From Streptomyces hygroscopicus subsp. hygroscopicus (GTDB lineage: Bacteria > Actinomycetota > Actinomycetes > Streptomycetales > Streptomycetaceae), in contig NZ_BSSM01000010.1 of assembly GCF_030269125.1 (NCBI RefSeq), forward strand, positions 248,001-312,000: a DNA stretch of 64,000 nucleotides. Direction: 5' to 3'. Positions 1-8,006 of this stretch are shown here, piece by piece. How positions within the stretch are numbered: the first letter of the stretch is position 1; each line of letters begins with the position of its first letter. A program made the translations under genes and the position numbers. Under the pieces are notes generated by a model. The model was given only the letters and a program-made list of their open reading frames with translations. It was not told the DNA's origin and ran no database searches.

Positions 1-389
1 TCGAGCAGCTCGGCGAGCCGGTCGTCGGCGGTGATGTACCCGACGTCCAGCAGCTGGGAGGTCGGCTCCAGGCCCTGGGCGCGCATGTCCTCCGTGTAGG
101 AGGTGAGTTGCAGCGCCTGGGAGACCTTGGGCTTGGCGACGAAGGTGCCCTTGCCCTGGATGCGCTCCAGACGGCCCTCCACGACCAGTTCCTGCAGCGC
201 CTGGCGGACGGTGGTGCGGGAGGTGTCGAACTCCGCGGCCAGCGTGCGCTCCGGCGGGACCGGCGTGCCCGGTGCCTGCGTCTCCGTCATGTCGAGCAGG
301 TGCTTCTTCAAGCGGTAGTACTTCGGCACGCGCGCGGTACGGACGGTCGTGCCGGCCTCGTTCTCCGCACTGCTGACATCGGTGCTCAT
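1..389 (-). CDS. dasR: GntR-family aminosugar regulator DasR (C-terminus cut off by window edge)
   Basis: Only the first 129 or so residues are in the window; the gene continues past base 1. The visible part is a GntR winged helix-turn-helix (about residues 20-90, including PPERTLAAEFDTSRTTV) followed by the start of the UTRA effector domain. The sequence matches my memory of Streptomyces DasR almost residue for residue. DasR is the global GlcNAc-responsive repressor that binds dre sites and is released by phosphorylated aminosugars. The start is the ATG at 387-389. A dre-like palindrome lies about 140 bp upstream, which suggests autoregulation. nagB is the next gene upstream on the same strand, so the two are probably co-regulated. 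Identity is strong; regulation is inferred. Confidence 0.93.
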   Translation of the reverse strand, partial: MSTDVSSAENEAGTTVRTARVPKYYRLKKHLLDMTETQAPGTPVPPERTLAAEFDTSRTTVRQALQELVVEGRLERIQGKGTFVAKPKVSQALQLTSYTEDMRAQGLEPTSQLLDVGYITADDRLAELL

Positions 390-523
390 GCTCTGCCTTC
401 CCGGCTCCGGATGCCGAAAGCGACCGACATCCCCGTCGGCCACGGCTCACATCGTGGCACGGCTTGCCGTGTCAGGACTCCACCCGGACGCTCCGTGATC
501 TCCTCTGTATACCGTCGCACCCT

Positions 524-543
524 TGGTTGGTCTGGTCCAACAG
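524..543. promoter_or_regulatory. dre-like DasR operator upstream of dasR
   Basis: The core TGGTCTGGTCCA at 528-539 matches the dre core TGGTCTAGACCA at ten of twelve positions and sits in the nagB-dasR gap. It suggests that dasR regulates its own promoter. This is a pattern match only. Confidence 0.55.
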
Positions 544-585
544 GGGCCGGCGGGGGCGCCGCCGCCGGCCCTCGCGCGGGTGCGG

Positions 586-1371
586 CTAGATCCCCTGCCA
601 CTGCGGCTTGTTCGCGTACGCGTGCCGGAAGTAGTCCGCCAGCTTCAGCTTCGAGGCCGCCGCCTCGTCCACGACCACCGTCGCGTGCGGGTGCAGCTGG
701 AGCGCCGAGGCCGGACACACGGCGGCCACCGGGCCCTCCACGGTCGCCGCGACCGCGTCCGCCTTGCCCTCGCCGGTCGCGAGCAGCACCAGGTGGCGGG
801 CCTCCAGGATGGTGCCGATGCCCTGGGTGATGACGTGGTGCGGGACCTGTTGGATCTCTCCGTCGAAGAAGCGTGCGTTGTCCACCCGGGTCTGCTCGGT
901 CAGGGTCTTGATCCGGGTGCGGGAGGCGAGCGAGGAGCAGGGCTCGTTGAACCCGATGTGCCCGTCGGTGCCGATTCCGAGCAGCTGGAGGTCCACCCCG
1001 CCGGCCGCGGCGAGCGCGCGGTCGTACGCCGCGCACGCCGCCTGGACGTCCTCGGCGGTGCCGTCGGGGCCGAGGAAGGAGTCCATGCCGATGCCCAGCG
1101 GCTCCAGCACCTCGCGGCGCAGTACCGAGCGGTAGGACTCGGGGTGGTCGGCGGCCAGCCCCACGTACTCGTCGAGCTGGGCTATGCGGGCCCGTGAGGC
1201 GTCCACGGCGCCGGAGCGCACCTTGCCCGCGAGCGCCTGGTAGACGGGCAGCGGGGTGGAGCCGGTGGCGACGCCGAGCAGGGCGTCGGGCTTGCGTCGC
1301 AGCAGTTGCGCCATGGCCTCGGCGATCAGCTCGCCACCCGCCGCGGCGTCCGGAACGATGACAACTTCCAC
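586..1371 (-). CDS. nagB: Glucosamine-6-phosphate deaminase NagB
   Basis: This 261-residue cytosolic enzyme converts glucosamine 6-phosphate to fructose 6-phosphate and ammonia, the last step of GlcNAc and chitin catabolism before glycolysis. The phosphate-binding loop LGVATGSTP is at residues 32-40. The acid pair LDEY (D67, E68) and the catalytic stretch LGIGTDGHIGFNEP, with D136, H138 and E143, are all intact. Length is close to the 266 residues of the E. coli enzyme. A near-perfect dre site lies about 40 bp upstream, so expression should be repressed by DasR, whose gene is the next one downstream. The ATG start at 1369-1371 is the only plausible one. Confidence 0.97.
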   Translation of the reverse strand: MEVVIVPDAAAGGELIAEAMAQLLRRKPDALLGVATGSTPLPVYQALAGKVRSGAVDASRARIAQLDEYVGLAADHPESYRSVLRREVLEPLGIGMDSFLGPDGTAEDVQAACAAYDRALAAAGGVDLQLLGIGTDGHIGFNEPCSSLASRTRIKTLTEQTRVDNARFFDGEIQQVPHHVITQGIGTILEARHLVLLATGEGKADAVAATVEGPVAAVCPASALQLHPHATVVVDEAAASKLKLADYFRHAYANKPQWQGI

Positions 1372-1858
1372 GCTGGGCCTGCCGTTCTGGAGAGGGCTCG
1401 TGCGTCTATGTGGTTTAGACCAATCTAACAGAGCGGGCCCCCCGCGCCGATGCCCCGGTGCGCGGGGTAACGGAAATTACCGCCGCCTTCTGTCCCCATG
1501 GTCGACCCGGGCGGGCTAGGCTGCGTGGCATCGAGTGCCATGGGGTTCGCATGCCGGTCAGGGCATGGACATGCCCCTTGGTCCAGTCCACAATCGAAGA
1601 GGCTGTTCGGCCAAGTGGCGCGAGCGAACAGCACGAAGCGAACAAGCCCCGTCTTCCCCGCACAGGAAGGCGGATCGAGGAACCGGCGCTCTCTGCCCTG
1701 ACTGCCCCGGCTCCTCGAACCTTCGGCCGACCGGGACCGCACACCCCACGGCCGATGATGCTCCGGGCTGCGGTGCCGGGAGGGTTGAGGGTCCCTTCCA
1801 GGCGCCGCGGCCCGCGGGTGTTTTTCGGCCACAACGAGGCCCGGGTACGCTCGCAAGC
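1372..1858. other. Intergenic region between divergent nagB and the histidine kinase gene
   Basis: These 487 bp hold the dre site at 1409-1424 near nagB. I see no convincing gene, and no RNA gene. The open frames here are GC-driven and resemble nothing I know. The promoter of the downstream histidine kinase must lie here but I cannot place it. Confidence 0.6.
1409..1424. promoter_or_regulatory. dre site (DasR operator) upstream of nagB
   Basis: The core TGGTTTAGACCA at 1411-1422 differs from the palindromic dre core TGGTCTAGACCA at one position. It lies 38 bp upstream of the nagB start, as expected for DasR control of nagB. The pattern is seen; DasR binding is inferred from known dre sites. 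Confidence 0.85.
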
Positions 1859-3334
1859 GTGCCCTCCATGAACGAGCTGGTCCGCCAGCACACCGGCCTC
1901 GACGACTCCGATCTCGAGTGGCTCCACCTGCTGGTCTCGGAGTGGCAGCTGCTCTCCGACCTCTCCTTCGCCGACCTGGTCCTGTGGGTCCCCACCCGGG
2001 ACGGCACCCGGTACGTCTCGGTGGCCCAGATGCGCCCCAACACCGGCCCCACCTCCTACCAGGACGACATGGTCGGCCATCTCGTCCCGCGCGGCCGGCG
2101 GCCCATGCTGGACGTGGCCCTCGACGAGGGCCGGATCGTGCGCGAGGGCGACCCGGAGTGGCGCGAAGAGGTCCCCGTACGGGTCGAGTCCATCCCGGTA
2201 CGACGCGAAGGCCGGATCCTCGGGGTGATCGCCCGCAACACCAACCTGCTCACCGTGCGCACCCCGAGCCGCCTGGAGCTGACCTACCTCCAGAGCGCTT
2301 CCGACCTCGCCCAGATGATCGCGGCCGGTTCCTTCCCGTTCCCCGGCCAGCAGGTCGACATGGACGCCTCGCCGCGGGTCGGCGACGGGCTGATCCGGCT
2401 GGACGCCGACGGCATCGTCCAGTACGCCTCGCCGAACGCGCTGTCCGCCTACCACCGCCTCGGTCTCGCCGCCGACCTGGTCGGGCACCACCTCGGGCAG
2501 ACCACCGCCGAGCTGGCGCCCACCCGGGGTCCGGTGGACGAGGCGCTGGCCAAGGTGGCCAGCGGCTGGGCGCCGCGCGAGTTCGAGATCGAGTCGGGCG
2601 ACGGGGTGATCCAGTTCCGGTCCATCCCGCTCAAGCCCAAGGGCACCCGCATCGGGGCACTGGTGCTGTGCCGGGACGTCACCGAGCTGCGGCGCCGCGA
2701 GCGCGAGCTGATCACCAAGGACGCCACCATCCGGGAGATCCACCACCGGGTGAAGAACAACCTCCAGACGGTGGCCGCCCTGTTGCGCCTCCAGGCCCGG
2801 CGCATCGACTCGGAACGCGGGCGCGCGGCCCTGGAGGAGGCGGTGCGCCGGGTCGGCTCCATCGCCATCGTGCACGAGACGCTCTCCCAGAACCTGGACG
2901 AGCGGGTGGAGTTCGACGAGATCGCCGACCGGGTGCTGTCGATGGTCGCCGAGATCTCGCCGGGCAAGGTGACCGGACGGCGCAGCGGGCGGTTCGGGGT
3001 TCTCGACGCCGAGGTGGCGACGCCCCTGTCCATGGTGCTCACCGAGGTCCTCCAGAACGCCCTGGAACACGGCTTCCGCGAGGGCGAGACCGGCACGGTG
3101 GAGGTCACGGCGGTGCGCGGCGGTACGACGAAGGAGGCCCGCCTCCTCGTCACGGTCCAGGACGACGGGGTCGGCCTGCCCGAGGGGTTCGACCCGCACC
3201 GCTCGGGCAACCTGGGACTCCAGATCGTGCGGACCCTCGTGGAGGGCGAGTTGGGCGGTACGTTCGACATGGTCCCGGCGCCGGAGCGGGGGACCAGGGT
3301 GATCCTCGACATCCCGGTGCGCGCGCAGAAGTAG
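1859..3334 (+). CDS. PdtaS-like cytosolic sensor histidine kinase
   Basis: This soluble histidine kinase has about 491 residues. Its order is an N-terminal GAF-like sensor (about 1-155), a PAS domain (about 170-270), a HisKA_2 dimerisation/phosphoacceptor domain with EIHHRVKNNLQ (His at 295/296), and an HATPase_c domain with an N box (LQNALEHGF) and G box (DDGVGLPEG). There is no transmembrane segment. This is the layout of mycobacterial PdtaS, which lies next to whiB1; here the next gene is the whiB1-type gene wblE, facing it, so the pairing is conserved. PdtaS partners are ANTAR-type antiterminators, and none is encoded in the window. The start could be the GTG at 1859 or the ATG at 1868; neither has a strong ribosome site. 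Confidence 0.88.
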   Translation: MPSMNELVRQHTGLDDSDLEWLHLLVSEWQLLSDLSFADLVLWVPTRDGTRYVSVAQMRPNTGPTSYQDDMVGHLVPRGRRPMLDVALDEGRIVREGDPEWREEVPVRVESIPVRREGRILGVIARNTNLLTVRTPSRLELTYLQSASDLAQMIAAGSFPFPGQQVDMDASPRVGDGLIRLDADGIVQYASPNALSAYHRLGLAADLVGHHLGQTTAELAPTRGPVDEALAKVASGWAPREFEIESGDGVIQFRSIPLKPKGTRIGALVLCRDVTELRRRERELITKDATIREIHHRVKNNLQTVAALLRLQARRIDSERGRAALEEAVRRVGSIAIVHETLSQNLDERVEFDEIADRVLSMVAEISPGKVTGRRSGRFGVLDAEVATPLSMVLTEVLQNALEHGFREGETGTVEVTAVRGGTTKEARLLVTVQDDGVGLPEGFDPHRSGNLGLQIVRTLVEGELGGTFDMVPAPERGTRVILDIPVRAQK

Positions 3335-3374
3335 TCAACCGGGCCCGCCGGGCGGTCCGTTGGTATCGACCAAT

Positions 3375-3405
3375 GGCACCGGCCGGGTTCGGGTCGGCCG
3401 GTGCC
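3375..3405. terminator. Bidirectional terminator hairpin between the histidine kinase gene and wblE
   Basis: An 11-bp perfect stem (3375-3385 with 3395-3405) and a 9-nt loop lie between convergent genes. Two shorter hairpins follow at 3404-3425 and about 3422-3439, giving a stacked structure without a T tract, as is usual in Streptomyces. Confidence 0.65.
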
Positions 3406-3572
3406 GGGGCAGCAAAAAGCCCCGGACCGGCTTTGGTCCGAGGCTCGTGCTCGTTGCTGCGCTGCTGTTCGCTGGCGGCATCGGGGGATACTGCGCGCTG
3501 CTGCTCGGGGGCGGGAGATGCGTGCGCGATGCACGCGCCGCCAAGCTCAGGCTGTCAGCTGGGGTGGGTGCG

Positions 3573-3830
3573 TCAGGCGGAGGCCTGGCGGGCCCGGTTG
3601 CGGGCGGCACGGCGCTTCATCGCGCGACGCTCGTCCTCGCTGAGGCCACCCCAGACGCCGGAGTCCTGGCCGGACTCAAGCGCCCACTGCAGACACTGCT
3701 CGATCACCGGGCAGCGACGGCAGACGGCCTTGGCTTCCTCGATCTGCAGCAGCGCGGGACCGGTGTTGCCGATGGGGAAGAAGAGCTCGGGGTCTTCCTC
3801 GCGGCAAACGGCGTTGTGACGCCAGTCCAT
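3573..3830 (-). CDS. wblE: WhiB-like iron-sulfur transcription factor WblE
   Basis: This 85-residue Wbl protein has the four cluster-binding cysteines C9, C37, C40 and C46 (C-X27-C-X2-C-X5-C), the GVWGG turn at about 58-62 and a basic C-terminal DNA-binding tail. It closely resembles mycobacterial WhiB1, a nitric-oxide-sensitive [4Fe-4S] protein that binds the primary sigma factor. The start is well set by an AAGGAGAGG ribosome site just upstream of the ATG. The neighbouring PdtaS-like kinase gene faces it, as in mycobacteria. A GTGA-N6-TCAC palindrome 44 bp before the start suggests control by a CRP-family protein. Identity is strong. Confidence 0.96.
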   Translation of the reverse strand: MDWRHNAVCREEDPELFFPIGNTGPALLQIEEAKAVCRRCPVIEQCLQWALESGQDSGVWGGLSEDERRAMKRRAARNRARQASA

Positions 3831-4150
3831 GGCTGCTACCTCTCCTTGGTATTACGTGCAAGTTGCTTGTGAATGTGAACGCTTTCACGAATCCCTCGAC
3901 AAGGGAAGGGCCGATCGCCGGGTCTTCCCCGGCGTGGTCCTTGGTATGAAGAGGGGTTCTGGTGATCAGCGGAGGCCGGTCCTGCGGGCCGTCCCGATCA
4001 CCACGTAGAGACTCGCAAACCTCAGCGGCGGATACAACCCCTTCCGGAAAGTTTTTTTTGATTCCTCGGTGTCGACTGGGTCACAGCCGTACTTCCATGG
4101 GGTGGATCCTGGCCTAAACGTTCGAGTGAAAGGACTTTCGCCTCTTCCGC
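3831..4150. other. Intergenic region upstream of wblE
   Basis: These 320 bp separate the diacylglycerol-kinase-like gene from wblE on the same strand. They hold the CRP-type palindrome, a T8 run near 4050 and a GGTGATC/GATCACC inverted repeat at 3961-4002 that may end the upstream transcript. No coding potential is seen. Confidence 0.55.
3875..3888. promoter_or_regulatory. CRP-type palindrome upstream of wblE
   Basis: GTGAACGCTTTCAC reads GTGA-N6-TCAC, a perfect match to the CRP-family half-site pair. It lies 44 bp upstream of the wblE start codon. Mycobacterial whiB1 is known to be controlled by cAMP-CRP through similar sites. LacI-family operators can look alike because of the central CG. 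Confidence 0.5.
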
Positions 4151-5119
4151 TCACACAATCACACGCAGTGCGCGGCGTACGCCTGTGAACGTCACGCTTC
4201 TGCGCAGCCCCAGGTGGTCACCGTCCATCTGCAGAGGCAGAGGCGCCTTCGAATGCAAGGTGAAGCGGTCCAGATCATGGAGTGAGACGACATGCCTGCC
4301 ATGGGGTCCGCGCTCGGGGGACGAAGTGAGCAACTGGGTGCCATACCGGGCAACCGCGGCCGTCGACAGGCGGCTGAGACCGAGCACGTCGATGCCCGAG
4401 TCGAACGAGGCCTTAGGTGACGCGTATATAGGGCGATTGCCGAGATACGTCCAAGGGGATGTGTTCGAGACTATGGCGACAACAAGATCCTCGATCGGGT
4501 CCTCGCCGGGTCGTTCGAGCGTGATCGCGCCGTGCCGGCGATTGGCTTCGCCGAGGAACTGACGGATCACCTGGCGTACATAGAGCGCGTGGGTCGACTT
4601 CTTTCCGCGCTCGCGCTGCTGCTCCACCCGGCCGACGACGCCGGCGTCGAAACCGAGCCCGGCGTTGAAGGTGAACCAGCGCGCCGGTACGGCCTCGTCC
4701 TCGGTGCCGGGGGTTCCGGAGGCGAGGCCGAGGCCCACCACGCGCTCCCGGCCTTCGCGCAACGCGTCCAGCAGGGCGCCGGTGGCCTCGACCGGGTCGT
4801 TGGGCAGACCCAGGGCGCGGGCGAAGACATTGGTGGAACCGCCCGGTACGACGGCGAGGCCGGGGAGCCGGTCCAGGTCGGGGCCGGCGTGCAGCAGCCC
4901 GTTGACCACCTCGTTGACGGTGCCGTCGCCGCCGAGGGCCACGACCATGTCGATGTCGTCGCTCTCCGCCGCCTGCCGGCCCAGGTCCCGCGCGTGCCCG
5001 CGGTACTCGGTGGTGACCGCCTCCAGCTTCATCTCGCTGGCCAGGGCGTGGATCAGCACATCACGCCTGCGTGCGCTTGTGGTGGTTGCCGCCGGATTGA
5101 CCACGAGAAGAGCACGCAT
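4151..5119 (-). CDS. Diacylglycerol kinase family lipid kinase
   Basis: This 322-residue protein belongs to the DAGK_cat / YegS-BmrU lipid kinase family. The nucleotide-binding loop ALGGDGTVNEV is at residues 61-71, followed by the glycine/serine loop VVPGGSTNVFARALG. The C-terminal beta-sandwich domain ends near the last residue. Such enzymes phosphorylate diacylglycerol or related lipids at the membrane. The start chosen is the ATG at 5117-5119, giving MRALLVVNP, where the family begins; upstream open frame is only GC-driven and runs into the tandem repeat. Substrate is not determinable from sequence. Confidence 0.9.
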   Translation of the reverse strand: MRALLVVNPAATTTSARRRDVLIHALASEMKLEAVTTEYRGHARDLGRQAAESDDIDMVVALGGDGTVNEVVNGLLHAGPDLDRLPGLAVVPGGSTNVFARALGLPNDPVEATGALLDALREGRERVVGLGLASGTPGTEDEAVPARWFTFNAGLGFDAGVVGRVEQQRERGKKSTHALYVRQVIRQFLGEANRRHGAITLERPGEDPIEDLVVAIVSNTSPWTYLGNRPIYASPKASFDSGIDVLGLSRLSTAAVARYGTQLLTSSPERGPHGRHVVSLHDLDRFTLHSKAPLPLQMDGDHLGLRRSVTFTGVRRALRVIV

Positions 5120-5985
5120 GCAAGGCAGCGTACCTACCCGGCGGTACCGGGCCCAGCCCGAGGTAGGGATCGGGTAAGAGCGGGCCGCTCGCCGGGGCGG
5201 CCTGGGCGGGGCCGAGTCCATGGGGTGCGGACGGGTTCTCGGGGCGGGCGCCGTGCGATGAGGGCCGGGTTGGGGAGGTTCGCGAGGCCGGCGAGGCGGG
5301 GGAGGGTTGGTGAGGCTCGGGTGGGCGCCTGGGCCGATGGCGCCGGTCCGGGTGCCGGGAGTGCCGGGGTCCGTTGCCTGCGGCCGTTGGGGCCGTCGCC
5401 GCTGCGGGCGATCGTTCCCCGGGCGGCAACGGGCGGGTGCCGGGTGCGCCTCTCCGCGCGAGGCGGGCGAGGCCGGCGAGGACCGCGAGGACTGCGAGGC
5501 TCGGGTGGGCGCCTGGGGCCGATGGCGCCGTTCCCCGTGCCGGGAGTGCCCGGGACCGTTGCCTGCGGCCGTCAGGGCCGTCGCCGCTGCGGGCGATCGT
5601 TCCCTGGGCGGCAACGGGCGTGCCGGGTGCGCCTCTCCAAAGAAAGCAATGCGAGGCGGGCGAGGCCGGCGAGGACCGCGGGGCTCGGGTGGGCGCCTGG
5701 GGCCGTTCCCCGTGCCGGGAGTGCCGGGGGCCGTTGCCTGCGGCCGTCAGGGCCGTCGCCGCTGCGGGCGATTGCTTCCTGGGCGGCAACGGGCGGGTGC
5801 CGGGTGCGCCTCTCCGGGGGAGGTGCGCGAGACCCGCGAGGTACCCGGCCGGTCCGGGGAGGTACCGGGCAGGCGCTGGTGAGCGAGACCCACCGCCGGC
5901 GGGGGTCGACGAGGCCCCCGACCGACCGGTGCCGGTGAGCGACCCGGCGCCCCGCCGAGGGGACGCCGGCGGCTACCCTGCTGGG
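5120..5985. other. Long non-coding stretch holding the tandem repeat
   Basis: These 866 bp lie between the divergent diacylglycerol-kinase-like gene and the membrane protein gene. Apart from the 184-bp repeat array I see no gene. All frames stay open because of extreme GC content, and the encoded peptides are low-complexity Pro/Arg/Ala. Confidence 0.6.
5279..5820. repeat. Three-copy 184-bp imperfect tandem repeat
   Basis: The unit begins GGCTCGGGTGGGCGCCTGG at 5314, 5498 and 5682, an exact 184-bp period; the third copy fades after about 5820 and a partial unit end precedes the first near 5279. Copies differ by small indels: copy 3 lacks a 9-bp GATGGCGCC block and copy 2 has an AAAGAAAGCAATG insert. 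In all copies CCGTTGCC (5371, 5556, 5731) is followed exactly 54 bp later by its complement GGCAACGG (5425, 5610, 5785), so each can form a stem-loop. No reading frame is convincing. Confidence 0.9.
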
Positions 5986-6429
5986 GTGAGCAGTGAGCAG
6001 AAGCCTGTGCAGGATGCTGACGGCGCCGAAGGCACCCGGCCCCGTCGGCTGACGTACGCCGCCGTGCTGGCCGGCCTGGAGGGCGTCGTGTTGCTCGTCG
6101 GCGGCCTGTGGGTCCTCGTGCTCGGCATCACCGGCGCCCCCGACGACCGGCAGCAGGCCGTGACGCTCGGGATCACCCTCGCCGTGCTCGCCCTGCTCCC
6201 CCTCCTCGCCGCCCGCGGCCTCCTGCTGCGCCGGGGCTGGAGCCGGGGCCCCGCCGTGATCACCCAGCTGATGGCCCTGCCCGTGGCCTACAACCTGCTC
6301 AAGTCCGGCGGCGTGGCCGTCCCGGTCGGCATCGTCCTCGCGGTCGTGGCCGTCGCGGCGCTCGTCCTCCTCGTGAACCGCGAGACGACCCAGGCCCTCG
6401 GCATCAAGGGTCCGGGCCGCGCCGAGTAA
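5986..6429 (+). CDS. Small integral membrane protein, four predicted TM segments
   Basis: This 147-residue protein has a short charged N-terminus and four hydrophobic stretches (about residues 25-50, 58-78, 88-108 and 110-133). I do not recognise a functional family beyond conserved Streptomyces integral membrane proteins. The GTG at 5986 is the likely start, since it gives a short hydrophilic leader before the first TM segment. The gene converges on sigH with a 15-bp gap. It lies just downstream of the tandem repeat, which may be part of its promoter or leader. Confidence 0.75.
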   Translation: MSSEQKPVQDADGAEGTRPRRLTYAAVLAGLEGVVLLVGGLWVLVLGITGAPDDRQQAVTLGITLAVLALLPLLAARGLLLRRGWSRGPAVITQLMALPVAYNLLKSGGVAVPVGIVLAVVAVAALVLLVNRETTQALGIKGPGRAE

Positions 6430-6444
6430 GCGGTGGGGGGCGCT

Positions 6445-7446
6445 CTACTCCTCCACGAGCAGCTTCTCCCGCAGCTGCGCCAGCGTCCGCGCCAGCAGCC
6501 GGGAGACGTGCATCTGCGAGATGCCGACCTCCTGCGCGATCTGCGACTGCGTCATGTTCCCGAAGAAGCGCAGCAACAGGATCCGCTTCTCCCGCGGCGG
6601 CAGATCCTCCAGCAGCGGCTTGAGCGACTCCCGGTACTCCACCCCCTCCAGCGCCTCGTCCTCCGCGCCGAGCGTGTCGGCGACCGCGGGGGACTCGTCG
6701 TCGGTGTCGGGGACGTCCAGGGAGAGCGTGGAGTACGCGTTCGCCGACTCCAGGCCCTCCAGGACCTCCTCCTCGGAGATGGCGAGCTTCTCGGCCAGCT
6801 CGTGCACCGTCGGCGAGCGGCCGTGCAGCTGGGACAGCTCCGCCGTCGCCGTGGTCAGCGCGAGCCGCAGTTCCTGGAGCCGGCGCGGCACCCGGACCGC
6901 CCAGCCCTTGTCCCGGAAGTGCCGCTTGATCTCGCCGACCACGGTCGGAGTCGCGTACGTGGAGAACTCCACGCCCCGCTCCGGATCGAACCGGTCCACC
7001 GACTTGATCAGACCGATGGTGGCGACCTGGGTGAGGTCGTCCAGCGGCTCGCCGCGGTTGCGGAACCGGCGCGCCAGGTGCTCCACGAGCGGCAGATGCA
7101 TGCGGACCAGCTGGTTGCGCAGTTCCGCGTACTCCGCGCTGCCCGCGTCGAGCCCGCGCAGCTCGACGAACATCGCGCGGGCCCCGCTGCGGTCCTGCGG
7201 GTCGTGCGGTGCGGCCTGCACGGCCTCCGCGCCCAGCGCGTCGTCGTCCGCGTATCGCTCGTGCTCGCTCATCGTCCCGCCCGTAGCCCTTCCCCGAGCC
7301 CTCGCCCCCGCGCGGTCGGCGGGAGCGGCCCCGCCGCGCGCCTTCGGCGGGACGCCAGGGCCTGCGCCCGCACCGCCGGGCCGTGCGGAGTGGTCCTCCG
7401 GGTGCGGCCTGGCCTGCTCGGGGATGCCGTCGATGCCGTCCGCCAT
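6445..7446 (-). CDS. sigH: SigB/SigF-type stress sigma factor SigH
   Basis: This is a sigma-70 group 3 factor. Region 2 (RRFRNRGEPLDDLTQVATIGLIKSV), region 3 and region 4 (EKRILLLRFFGNMTQSQIAQE, then GISQMHVSRLLARTL) are all intact. The conserved core starts at the ATG at 7272 (MSEHERYADDD, 275 residues). I extended it to the in-frame ATG at 7446 because S. coelicolor SigH is known to be made in forms with a long N-terminal extension. The extension is rich in Pro, Ala, Gly and Arg and has no recognisable fold. Immediately upstream on the same strand is the anti-sigma gene ushX/prsH, which is co-transcribed with sigH in S. coelicolor. Neither start has a strong ribosome site, so the N-terminus is uncertain. 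Confidence 0.88.
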   Translation of the reverse strand: MADGIDGIPEQARPHPEDHSARPGGAGAGPGVPPKARGGAAPADRAGARARGRATGGTMSEHERYADDDALGAEAVQAAPHDPQDRSGARAMFVELRGLDAGSAEYAELRNQLVRMHLPLVEHLARRFRNRGEPLDDLTQVATIGLIKSVDRFDPERGVEFSTYATPTVVGEIKRHFRDKGWAVRVPRRLQELRLALTTATAELSQLHGRSPTVHELAEKLAISEEEVLEGLESANAYSTLSLDVPDTDDESPAVADTLGAEDEALEGVEYRESLKPLLEDLPPREKRILLLRFFGNMTQSQIAQEVGISQMHVSRLLARTLAQLREKLLVEE

Positions 7447-7577
7447 GCGCCGGGAACCGTCGCGGGGGCTCTCCCCGGAAGTCTCGGCCGCACTCGACCA
7501 GGGGGCACCCCCGTCCCCGGTCGGCAGCTCTCGCGTGCCGCGCTCTTCGTCCCGCACCGGACCGTCCCCGTTCTCCC

Positions 7578-8006
7578 TCACGCCGGCCCGGGACCCGCGC
7601 CGCGCTGTTTGTAGAGGCTGATGGACACCGTCTTGTCCTCGTCGACGGCGGACGAGACCTTCCCCGCGAGGGCCGACAGCACGGTCCAGGCGAAGGTGTC
7701 CCGCGAGGGGGCGTGGCCGTCCGTGGTCGGTGCCGACACGGTGACTTCCAGCGAGTCGTCGACGAGCCGGAAGACACAGCTGAGCACCGAGCCCGGCACG
7801 GCCTGCTGGAGCAGGATCGCGCAGGCCTCGTCCACGGCGATGCGCAGATCCTCGATCTCGTCCAGGGTGAAGTCCAAGCGGGCCGCCAGACCGGCCGTGG
7901 CCGTCCGCAGCACCGACAGGTAGGCACCCGCGGCCGGCAGTCGGACCTCCACGAAATCCTGGTTCGCCGCGGGTTCGCCTGCGATCTGGGACACCCTCAC
8001 CTCCAT
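7578..8006 (-). CDS. prsH: Anti-sigma factor UshX/PrsH (GHKL serine kinase-like)
   Basis: This 142-residue protein has an HATPase_c fold of the RsbW/SpoIIAB type, with the N-box region LRIAVDEACAILL near residue 60 and a short C-terminal strand. In S. coelicolor the matching protein (UshX/PrsH) binds SigH and holds it inactive; osmotic stress and anti-anti-sigma factors release it. The gene lies directly upstream of sigH on the same strand. The chosen start is the ATG at 8004-8006 (MEVRVSQIAG); an upstream in-frame extension to 8066 exists but looks non-coding. Confidence 0.9.
   Translation of the reverse strand: MEVRVSQIAGEPAANQDFVEVRLPAAGAYLSVLRTATAGLAARLDFTLDEIEDLRIAVDEACAILLQQAVPGSVLSCVFRLVDDSLEVTVSAPTTDGHAPSRDTFAWTVLSALAGKVSSAVDEDKTVSISLYKQRGAGPGPA

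Noticed and set aside
1415..3199. 594-residue open frame on the minus strand opposite the histidine kinase gene
   Set aside because: It is antisense to a clearly recognisable kinase, is low-complexity, and resembles no protein.
3360..3872. 170-residue plus-strand open frame across wblE
   Set aside because: It overlaps wblE on the opposite strand and the terminator hairpins; no homology is seen.
5374..5985. Open frames across the 184-bp repeats on both strands
   Set aside because: They arise from extreme GC content; indels between copies shift all frames, so no protein repeat is maintained.
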